Shown here in pieces: positions 7,429-14,141 of a stretch of DNA of 20,553 nucleotides. Each line of letters begins with the position of its first letter. The stretch's first letter is position 1. The DNA comes from Thermoplasmata archaeon (GTDB taxonomy: Archaea > Thermoplasmatota > Thermoplasmata > Lutacidiplasmatales > UBA184): contig JASIEC010000102.1 in assembly GCA_030046135.1 (NCBI GenBank), positions 1-20,553 of the forward strand, read 5' to 3'. The notes below the pieces were generated by a model. The model did no database searches. It saw nothing but the letters and a program-made list of their open reading frames with translations, and was not told where the DNA came from. The position numbers were made by a program, and so were the translations under genes.

Positions 7429-8093
7429 GAGCTCTCCCGCCGGCGACGCCGTCGGCCGGGGCCACCGTCCGGGGTCGAGGTCCGAGATCGACGACGGGGT
7501 GAGCGGGCCCGGCCCCGCGCGCGGGTGCCTCCCGCGGGGGCGACCCGTCGGGGTCGCCCCGGGCGGAGGCGGTACTCGAAGAAGAGGGCACCCGGGACGG
7601 GATGCGCCCAGTACTTCTCCGCGGGGGAGAATCCCATCTTTCGGTAGAGCTGGATGGCGGCCGTCATCGTGGGGAGGGTGTCGAGCAGCGCGCGCGAGTA
7701 CCCGAGCCGGCCCGCCGCGTCGAGCGCCGCCCGGGTCAACCGCTCGCCGACGCCGCTCCCCCGGAACCCGGGGCGCACGTAGACGCGCTTGATCTCCCCG
7801 ACGCCCCGACGGAGGCGTCGGAGGGCCGCGCACCCGATCGGGAGCGGGCCCGACAACCCGAGGAAGAGCGCGCCCCCCGGCGGGCCGTACATCCCCGGAA
7901 GGGCCCGCGTCTCCGCCTCGAACTCCTCGACGCCCCGCTCGAGGATCGAATCGGCGAAGTCCGTCACCTCCCGGTGCTCGACGAGCCACCGGAGGTACTC
8001 CCGGAACAACCCGCGGACCGCCTCGAGATCCGCGGCGCTCCTCGCCCGCCGGACGTGGACCGGCGGGGACGGGGCCGGCTCGTCAGGCGCCAC
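7425..8093 (-). CDS. GNAT-family N-acetyltransferase with Arg-rich C-terminal tail
   Basis: A 222-residue protein. Residues ~13-175 are a GNAT domain: an N-terminal helix pair, then a beta strand with IGCAALRRL, the acetyl-CoA-binding VYVRPGFRGSGVGERLTRAAL (motif A with R-x-x-G-x-G, about 104-124), and LDTLPTMTAAIQLYRKMGFSPAEKY (motif B). It should transfer an acetyl group from acetyl-CoA to an unknown amine. Residues ~177-222 are an Arg/Pro/Gly/Ser low-complexity tail ending in RRRRRRESS, not part of the fold. The start is the GTG at 8093, because a strong TATA box (CTATAAG) is centred 27 bp upstream, an ideal leaderless arrangement. It is monocistronic by appearance. Confidence 0.85.
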   Translation of the reverse strand: MAPDEPAPSPPVHVRRARSAADLEAVRGLFREYLRWLVEHREVTDFADSILERGVEEFEAETRALPGMYGPPGGALFLGLSGPLPIGCAALRRLRRGVGEIKRVYVRPGFRGSGVGERLTRAALDAAGRLGYSRALLDTLPTMTAAIQLYRKMGFSPAEKYWAHPVPGALFFEYRLRPGRPRRVAPAGGTRARGRARSPRRRSRTSTPDGGPGRRRRRRESS

Positions 8094-8116
8094 GCGGGCG
8101 GGGTCGCTCGCCCTCG

Positions 8117-8123
8117 CTTATAG
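8117..8123 (-). promoter_or_regulatory. TATA box of the GNAT gene
   Basis: The minus strand reads CTATAAG preceded by ATTT. It is centred 27 bp from the GTG start at 8093. One of the clearest promoters in the window. Confidence 0.7.
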
Positions 8124-8156
8124 AAATCGGCCCCCCTCCGCCCGGCCTCGCGGGGG

Positions 8157-9125
8157 CTACACGCCGCCCGTGAGACCGAGGGAGTAGGAGCGGAACAGGA
8201 GGAGGTAGGCGAGCACGTACCCCGCGATCGCCCCTCCGTTGAGGAACGGGAGCCCGGCCTGCGGGTTCCCCCCGGCGACGAGCCGCATGAGGCCGGCGTA
8301 CCCGACGAGCGAGCCCAGCAGCACACCGATCGCGACCCAGAAGTTCGCCCCGAGCCCGGCGATCGAGGGGAGCGTCGGGAGCCAGACGAACGCCGAGACG
8401 ACGAGCGTCCCCGGGATCACGACGTCGCCGAGACCCATGAACACCGCCGACCGCTCCCCGACGGGCTGGGCCCGGTGCTCGGCGAGCGACGGGCTCGAGG
8501 GGTAGTCGAACTCGGGGGCGTCCGGGACGACCATGAGGATCGGGAGCTTCATCTCCGTCACGACGTCCGCGAGCGACACCATGTGCTTCGTGCGGTAGAC
8601 GGCGATCGCGTCGTACGCCATCAGGGCCCCGAGCAGGATGAAGGCGGGGAGGATCGCGAAGGAGATCCCGAGGATCGCGGTGAGCGCCCCGCCCGCCGCG
8701 AATCCGGCGAGGTCGACGATGTACCACTGGGGCTCGAGGAGGAGCGCGAGGTAGAGGCCGGCGCTCGCCATGGCGGCGAAGGCGAGCGCGGGGTCGGCGA
8801 CGATCTCGGCGCCGTACGGGGGCAGGAGGGTCGAGCCGGGGGGCAGGAGCGAGAACGTCGCGTAGAGCGTCAGGTAGAGCGCGGCCGCGATCCCGACGAG
8901 GATGACGTGGCGCAGCGTCGCCACGCCCCCCTCCCGCCGCGCGAACAGCAGGATCCCGAGCGGCGCGATGACGATCACGGCGATGATGAAGAGCGGCGCG
9001 GTCGGGCTCTGGGAGTTCGACGTCGTCGCGAGGCCGGCCGAGCGGAACGGGTCCGCGAGGGCGAGGGCGGCGAGCTGCGTGCCGACGTAGAGGCCGAGGA
9101 GGCCGAAGCCGCGGAGGCTCCGCAT
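8157..9125 (-). CDS. Presenilin / signal-peptide-peptidase-like intramembrane aspartyl protease
   Basis: A 322-residue polytopic membrane protein with about nine hydrophobic segments, as in archaeal presenilin homologues. The two catalytic aspartate motifs are present: LMAYDAIAVYRTKHMVSLAD (YD, D172) and MGLGDVVIPG (GxGD, D234). The third hallmark, PAL, is replaced by QAGLPFLNGG (about 289-298); I recall similar GLP forms in archaeal members but cannot verify this. Between the two Asp segments is a hydrophilic stretch (about 200-228). Such proteases cut transmembrane helices within the bilayer; the natural substrate is unknown. It begins seven bases after the stop of aIF2-beta with no promoter between, so the two are almost surely co-transcribed. 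It ends just before the GNAT promoter. The ATG at 9125 is the natural start. Confidence 0.85.
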   Translation of the reverse strand: MRSLRGFGLLGLYVGTQLAALALADPFRSAGLATTSNSQSPTAPLFIIAVIVIAPLGILLFARREGGVATLRHVILVGIAAALYLTLYATFSLLPPGSTLLPPYGAEIVADPALAFAAMASAGLYLALLLEPQWYIVDLAGFAAGGALTAILGISFAILPAFILLGALMAYDAIAVYRTKHMVSLADVVTEMKLPILMVVPDAPEFDYPSSPSLAEHRAQPVGERSAVFMGLGDVVIPGTLVVSAFVWLPTLPSIAGLGANFWVAIGVLLGSLVGYAGLMRLVAGGNPQAGLPFLNGGAIAGYVLAYLLLFRSYSLGLTGGV

Positions 9126-9132
9126 GCCGACG

Positions 9133-9750
9133 CTACGGCTGGGCGATGGCGTAGGCGTTGTTGCCGAGCACCTTCGTGATCTTCGCGTTGACCGTCATGC
9201 CCCGCTGGGTCGCCCCCGAGACGAAGATGACGAACCCTTCCTTCTTCGCGACCCCGTCCCCCCGGCGCCCGACGTCCTCGATCGTGAGGCGGTAGACCTC
9301 GCCGACGACGACCGGCGTCTTCGGCTTCTCGGGCTCCACGGTCCGGCGCATCGTCACCGGCCGCTGGGCGCCGCACGCTTCGCAGACCAGGAGCGTGAAC
9401 CGGGCCTCCTTCTGAAGGTGCGTGTCGGGGCGCTTGCACTCCGAGCAGATCACGTACTTCTGCGTGTACTCCTTGATCCGGAGGTCGATCGCCTCCTTGG
9501 CGAGGCGCGACTTGAGGACGCCCCGCGGAAGGTCGAGGACGCCCGGGCAGCCGAACTCGCGGGCGAGGAAGCCGATCACGTGGGCGGGGTCGCGCCGGAG
9601 CACGCCGGCGATCTCCTGGAAGTTGCGGATGACGGTGTTCTTCCCGTCCGTCATCACGTCGGCGTCAGGGACCTGGAACCGCTCCCCGCCCGTGCGGACG
9701 GGGGGGAGCTTCGCCCGCGCCCTCTCGAGGAGGACCGAATACGACTCCAT
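9133..9750 (-). CDS. Translation initiation factor aIF2 subunit beta with C-terminal TRAM domain
   Basis: The beta subunit of the aIF2 heterotrimer that brings initiator Met-tRNA to the small ribosomal subunit. The 205-residue protein shows an N-terminal helix, an aIF2-beta/aIF5-like alpha-beta domain with GKNTVIRNF and REFGCPG (about 36-70), and a zinc ribbon C-x2-C (C102, C105) and C-x2-C (C123, C126). From about residue 149 it carries a TRAM domain (GEVYRLTIEDVGRRGDGVAK...GFVIFV...AKITKVLGNNAYA), a small RNA-binding barrel. TRAM fusions to aIF2-beta occur in some euryarchaeal groups. The ATG at 9750 is supported by the family N terminus and by a TTAA element about 31 bp upstream. It is the first gene of a pair with the intramembrane protease. 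Confidence 0.92.
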   Translation of the reverse strand: MESYSVLLERARAKLPPVRTGGERFQVPDADVMTDGKNTVIRNFQEIAGVLRRDPAHVIGFLAREFGCPGVLDLPRGVLKSRLAKEAIDLRIKEYTQKYVICSECKRPDTHLQKEARFTLLVCEACGAQRPVTMRRTVEPEKPKTPVVVGEVYRLTIEDVGRRGDGVAKKEGFVIFVSGATQRGMTVNAKITKVLGNNAYAIAQP

Positions 9751-9777
9751 CGGAACGACCGACGAGCGAGCCCCGGA

Positions 9778-9785
9778 CCTTAACG
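9778..9785 (-). promoter_or_regulatory. TATA-like element of aIF2-beta
   Basis: The minus strand reads CGTTAAGG, centred 31.5 bp from the ATG at 9750. The TAA inside it is also the stop codon of the upstream HAD phosphatase gene, so the promoter is embedded in that gene's end. Confidence 0.5.
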
Positions 9786-10448
9786 GTTCCCGCCGTCCGG
9801 CGACGAGAACCCCTCGAGAGCGTCGAGCACGCGCGCGAGGTTCCGCTCGTCCACGACCGCGTGCGCCTTCGCCCGGATCGCCTCGTCCTTGGGGAGGAAC
9901 GCCACCCCGAGGCGGCTGCGCCGGAACAGGCCGAGGTCGATCTCGGAGTCCCCGACGGAGGCGGTCTCCTCGGGCGCGATCCCGAGCTGCCGCTGGAGCT
10001 GCCCCAGCACCTCCTCCTTCCCCCAGATCGGGACCCGGACGATCCCCTCGCCCGTGAGCCGGCCGTCCGGGTGGACCCGGAAGCCGTTCGCGAGCGCGAC
10101 GTCGATCGACAGCTCGCGGGCGACCCGCCGAGCGAGGAGGTCGATCCCGCCGCTCACGATCGCCGTGCGGACGCCGCGCGAGCGGAGCCCGCGCAGGAGC
10201 TCGGCCGCGCCCGGCATGAGGGGGACGCGGTCCAGGATCGCCTCGAGGTCGCCGAGGTGCAGGGAGGGGCGGTGGCGCCGCCAGATCGCGACGTCGGACC
10301 GGATGAATCCCTCGTCGTCGATCTCGTTCGCGAGGAACCGTCGGAGCCCCTCCGAATTCTGCTCGCCGAAGTGCGCATGGACGGCCGCCCAAGAGCTCGC
10401 CACGTCGACGAGCGTTCCGTCCATGTCGAGCGCGACGAGCCTAAGCAC
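9780..10448 (-). CDS. HAD-superfamily phosphatase, SerB-like
   Basis: A 222-residue haloacid-dehalogenase phosphatase. Motif I is ALDMDGT (nucleophile D8, general acid D10); motif II is IVSGG (S99); motif III lysine is probably K144 (WGKEE); motif IV is GDSEID (166-171). A helical cap lies between motifs I and II. The pattern is that of phosphoserine-phosphatase-like HAD-IB enzymes, so a role in serine synthesis is possible, but phosphatases with other small substrates look the same. It starts with a GTG that overlaps the aldo/keto reductase stop (GTGCTTAG), so it is translationally coupled and the last gene of the ABC-ValRS-AKR operon. Only a weak GGGGCGAG lies before the start. Its stop codon sits in the aIF2-beta promoter. 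Confidence 0.85.
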   Translation of the reverse strand: MLRLVALDMDGTLVDVASSWAAVHAHFGEQNSEGLRRFLANEIDDEGFIRSDVAIWRRHRPSLHLGDLEAILDRVPLMPGAAELLRGLRSRGVRTAIVSGGIDLLARRVARELSIDVALANGFRVHPDGRLTGEGIVRVPIWGKEEVLGQLQRQLGIAPEETASVGDSEIDLGLFRRSRLGVAFLPKDEAIRAKAHAVVDERNLARVLDALEGFSSPDGGNR

Positions 10449-11472
10449 GCTCGCCCCGCGCGATCGCGTCCGCCTCGTCGAGGACCCGGGCGGAGGGGCG
10501 CGCCGCCCACGCGGCGAGGTTGGCGTCGACCTGCTCGGGCCGTCCCGCGCCGAAGACGGGCGCGGCCCCCCGCGACCGGAGCCAGTGGAGGGCGATCGAC
10601 GCCATCGGGACCTCCGCCCGGGCGGCGAGATCCCGGAGGGCGCGGGCCCGGGCGACCAGCGTCGACCGCCGATCCGGATCGAAGAGGCGGCGGGCGAACC
10701 GCTGCACGTCGGCCGGGACCCTCTTTCCGTCCAGGTATCGGCCCGCGAGGAGGCCTCGCGCGAGCGGCGTGTAGGCCTCGACGAGGATCCCCTCGCGCCG
10801 GCAGTGCTCCAGGACGGGCTCTGCCTCGTCTCGGTCGAAGAGGTTGTAGCGGACCTGGTTGACCGCGATCCGGGCCTCGGTGAGGTGCCGGGCCGCCTCC
10901 TCGAGCTCCTCGACGGAGAAGTTCGAGACCCCGATCGCGCCGACCCGACCTTCCTTCCAGAGGCCCTCGAGGGCCGGCATCGTCTCGGAGAGCGGGACCC
11001 GCGTGTCCGGGGCGTGGACGAGGTAGAGATCGACGGAGCGGCGAGCGAGGCGTTCGAGCGTCCCCACGAGGCTCGCCCGGACCTGGGTCGGACGCAGGTG
11101 CTCCCAGGAGACCTTGCTGACGACGAACGAGTCGGCGCCGGCGTTCGACGTCCGGTGGAGGACCTCCCCGAGCAGGCGTTCGGAGCGTCCGCCGCCGTAC
11201 ACCTCGGCGGTGTCGAACCAGCGGATCCCCCGCTCGTACGCCCGCCCGATCGTCGCCTTCGTCCGCGCCTCGTCCTCGGCGGTCCATCGGCCGAGCGCCC
11301 AGAGGCCGAGGCCGAGCGCCGGATGGGGCTTGCCTCCCGCGGCAAGAGGGATCGGCTCGATCGTCGCGGGCGCGACCGTGCTCGGGCGAGCGGGGGACGT
11401 CTTCGGGCGCCGTCGCGGGGCCGGCGCCGGGCGGCGGGCTCGGGACTTCGCGGGCGCGGGTCGCTTCTTCAT
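10441..11472 (-). CDS. Aldo/keto reductase with basic N-terminal extension
   Basis: A 343-residue NAD(P)H-dependent oxidoreductase of the aldo/keto reductase superfamily. The TIM-barrel hallmarks are present: GLGLWALG near the start; WFDTAEVYGGGRSE with the catalytic D87 and Y92; VVSKVS with K120; LYLVHAPD with H153; GVSNF; and a closing dinucleotide-binding region around APVFGAGRPEQVDANL. The tetrad Asp-Tyr-Lys-His is complete, so it should be active on a carbonyl substrate that I cannot name. Residues 1-38 are an unusual Lys/Arg/Pro/Ala-rich extension (MKKRPAPAKSRARRPAPAPR...), not part of the barrel. The ATG at 11472 overlaps the ValRS stop as ATGA and follows a GAGGAGG site ten bases upstream, so the extension looks genuinely translated. 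Confidence 0.9.
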   Translation of the reverse strand: MKKRPAPAKSRARRPAPAPRRRPKTSPARPSTVAPATIEPIPLAAGGKPHPALGLGLWALGRWTAEDEARTKATIGRAYERGIRWFDTAEVYGGGRSERLLGEVLHRTSNAGADSFVVSKVSWEHLRPTQVRASLVGTLERLARRSVDLYLVHAPDTRVPLSETMPALEGLWKEGRVGAIGVSNFSVEELEEAARHLTEARIAVNQVRYNLFDRDEAEPVLEHCRREGILVEAYTPLARGLLAGRYLDGKRVPADVQRFARRLFDPDRRSTLVARARALRDLAARAEVPMASIALHWLRSRGAAPVFGAGRPEQVDANLAAWAARPSARVLDEADAIARGERA

Positions 11473-14141
11473 GCGCGCGCCGCCTCCTCGAGATGGCGGT
11501 CGATCCTCCCGATCCTCTCGGTGAGCTCCCGGGCCTTCGCCTCGGCCTCCTCGACGACCTCGGGGGGCGCCCGCCGCCGGAACCCATCGTCGTCGAGCCG
11601 GCCCCGGGTCTTCTCGAGCAGCGACGCGAGCCGCTCGCGCTCGCGGGCGAGGGTGTCGATCTTCTTCGGGCTCGCGGGGGGCCGCTCGAGGTAGCACTCC
11701 CCGAACACCGCGACACGACTGGCGGCGGGACTCGAGGGCGCAGTTCCCGGGGCGAGCAGCGCGACCTCGGCCGCGTGGGCCAGGCGGGCGATCGTCGCCG
11801 ATTCGGCGGCGAGAACCCGGGCGACCTCGGGGCCGGCCGCGCGGACCCAGGCCCGCGGCGTCGCCGCGGGCGGGACCTCCTCCTCCGCCCGCAGGTTCCG
11901 GAGGAGGCGGACGGCCTCGAGCACGGGCTCCATCTCCACTTCGGCGACCTCGTCGGGAACGACCTCCCCCGCGGTCGGCCACGGGGCGCTCGCGAGAAGC
12001 TCTCCCTCGTGGGGGAGCGCGTGCCAGAGCTCCTCGGCGACGTGCGGGACGAACGGGGCGAGGAGCCGGAGGGCCCGCTCGAGCACGAAGAGGAGCGTCG
12101 CCTCGGTCTCCCGGCGCGCCGGCTCGCCGAGGCGCCCACCGAGCGCCTCCTTCGAGATCTCGACGTACCGGTCTGCGAGGTCGTGCCAGACGAACCCATG
12201 AAGCGCCGTCGCGGCCCGGGTGAACTCGAACCCTTCGAGCGCCGCGTCGACCGCCGCCGCGGTCCGATGGTACCGCGCGAGGATCCATCGGTTCTCGAGC
12301 CGGGCGGACGGCGCGAGGGAGGGCGGTGCGCGCGGCGCGGAGGCCCCGTCCGGGAGGTTCGCGCGGGCAAAGCGCACGAGGTTCCAGAGTTTCGTAAGGA
12401 AGTTCCGGCCCCCCTCGAGCGACGCCGCCCCGAACGGGCCGTCCTCGTCGGTCGGGTTCGGGAAGACGAGGGCGAACCGCATCGCGTCCGCCCCCCGCTC
12501 CCGGATCACCTCGATCGGGTCGGGAGAGTTGCCGAGGTGCTTCGACATCCGGCGACCCCGCTCATCCCGGAGCATGCCGGTGAAGTAGACATCCGAGAAC
12601 GGACGCGAGCCGGTGAACCGGACGCCGGCCATCATCATCCGGGCGACCCAGAAGAACATGATGTCGCGCCCCGTCACGAGGACGCTGGTCGGGTAGTAGT
12701 GGGCGAGATCGGCGGTCGCCTCGGGCCAGCCCAGCGCGGCGAACGGCCACAGCCAGGAGGTGAACCACGTGTCGAGGACGTCCGGGTCCGGCGTGAGCTC
12801 CCGTCCGTGGCACGCCGGGCACTCGGTCGGGGGGCTCTTCGCCGCGATCGCGCGCCCGCAGGCCCGACAGTAGTCGACCGGGATCGGGTGGCCCCAGAGG
12901 ATCTGGCGGGAGACGCACCAGTCCTCGATCTCCTCCATCCACCGGAAGAACGTGCGGCCCCATCGCTCGGGGTGGATCCGGATCTCGCCGCGGCGGACCG
13001 CCTCGACCACCGGATCGGCGAGCGGCCGCATCCTGACGAACCACTGCGTGGAGAGCCTCGGCTCGATCACCGCCTCCGAGCGCTCGGAGCGGGCGACCGT
13101 GTGGCGGTACGTTTGACGGCGCACGAGGAGCCCCTCGACGGCGAGTTGCTCGGTCACCCGAGCCCGGGCCTCGTCCCGGTCGAGCCCCCGGAACGCGGCC
13201 GGGACCCCGTCGCCCGCCAGGTGCGCCCGGTCGTCGAAGATCTCGACCGGCTCGATGAGCCCGGGGTGCCGCAGGAAGATCTCCCGGTCGAGGAGATCGT
13301 GCCGAGGGGTGATCTTGAGCGCCCCGGCGCCGAACGTCGGGTCGACCCCGGGGTCCGAGATCACCGGGACGCGCCGCCCGACCAGGGGGACGACGACCTC
13401 GCGGCCGACCTCGGGCGCATGCCGCGCGTCGTCGGGGTGGACCGCGACCGCGACGTCGCCGAAGATCGTCTCGGGGCGGACCGTCGCCACCTCGACGCCC
13501 CCGGGGCTCCCGTCCGCCCAGGCGTACCGAACGTACAGCATCTCGCCGTCCTCCTCGGTCCGGACGACCTCGAGATCGGAGATCGCCGTCCGGAGTCGGG
13601 GGTCCCAGTTGACCATCCGCTCCCCTCGGTAGAGGAGCCCCGCCTCGAACAGCGAGGCGAACGCCTCGCGCGTCGCGCGGGCGCTCGCGGCGTCGAGCGT
13701 GTAGCGGTACCGGCTCCAGTCCACGGAGAAGCCGGCCGCCCGAATCTGCTCCCCGATGCGCCGTTCGTGCTCCTCCTTCCAGCGCTCGATCTGGGCCAGC
13801 GCCTCCTCGCGGGGGAGTTGCTCGAGGCGGACCCCTTCCTTCTGCAGGCGCCGGCGGACCTCCACCTGCGTCGCGAGCCCGGCGTGGTCGATCCCCGGCA
13901 CCCAGAGCGTGGGGATCCCCCTCGCGCGCTGCCGCCGGACGAGGATGTCCATCGTCGTGTCGCCGAGCATGTGCCCGACCGTGAGGATCCCCGTGACGTT
14001 CGGCGGGGGAAGCACGAGGCTGAACGGCGCCGCCGTCGGTCGAGCGGGAGCCCGGAAGACTCCCTCGCGCTCCCACGCGGCCTGCCAGCGCGCCTCGATC
14101 GGTCCGGGCTCGAACCGGGACGGGAGGGCCGGTGCGCTCAG
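11469..14141 (-). CDS. valS: Valyl-tRNA synthetase, bacterial type, probable CTG start
   Basis: Charges tRNA-Val; class I synthetase, 890 residues if started at CTG 14141. Visible parts are PPPNVTG then TVGH (residues 54-57, HIGH equivalent with the first His replaced by Thr); the ATVRPETIFGD editing-domain region; a zinc module C425/C428...C441/C444; DTWFTSWLWPF; and RRMSKHLGNS (530-536, KMSKS equivalent). An anticodon domain follows, then a C-terminal coiled-coil arm from ~812 containing APPEVVEEAEAKARELTERI. That arm is typical of bacterial ValRS and usually missing from archaeal ones. No ATG, GTG or TTG occurs in frame before the GTG at 14015, which already lies at the PPPNVTG core. The family N terminus (LPSRFEPGPIEARWQAAWE) is encoded upstream and begins right after a CTG that overlaps the permease stop as CTGA, eight bases after GGGAGG. 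Confidence 0.93.
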   Translation of the reverse strand: MSAPALPSRFEPGPIEARWQAAWEREGVFRAPARPTAAPFSLVLPPPNVTGILTVGHMLGDTTMDILVRRQRARGIPTLWVPGIDHAGLATQVEVRRRLQKEGVRLEQLPREEALAQIERWKEEHERRIGEQIRAAGFSVDWSRYRYTLDAASARATREAFASLFEAGLLYRGERMVNWDPRLRTAISDLEVVRTEEDGEMLYVRYAWADGSPGGVEVATVRPETIFGDVAVAVHPDDARHAPEVGREVVVPLVGRRVPVISDPGVDPTFGAGALKITPRHDLLDREIFLRHPGLIEPVEIFDDRAHLAGDGVPAAFRGLDRDEARARVTEQLAVEGLLVRRQTYRHTVARSERSEAVIEPRLSTQWFVRMRPLADPVVEAVRRGEIRIHPERWGRTFFRWMEEIEDWCVSRQILWGHPIPVDYCRACGRAIAAKSPPTECPACHGRELTPDPDVLDTWFTSWLWPFAALGWPEATADLAHYYPTSVLVTGRDIMFFWVARMMMAGVRFTGSRPFSDVYFTGMLRDERGRRMSKHLGNSPDPIEVIRERGADAMRFALVFPNPTDEDGPFGAASLEGGRNFLTKLWNLVRFARANLPDGASAPRAPPSLAPSARLENRWILARYHRTAAAVDAALEGFEFTRAATALHGFVWHDLADRYVEISKEALGGRLGEPARRETEATLLFVLERALRLLAPFVPHVAEELWHALPHEGELLASAPWPTAGEVVPDEVAEVEMEPVLEAVRLLRNLRAEEEVPPAATPRAWVRAAGPEVARVLAAESATIARLAHAAEVALLAPGTAPSSPAASRVAVFGECYLERPPASPKKIDTLARERERLASLLEKTRGRLDDDGFRRRAPPEVVEEAEAKARELTERIGRIDRHLEEAARA

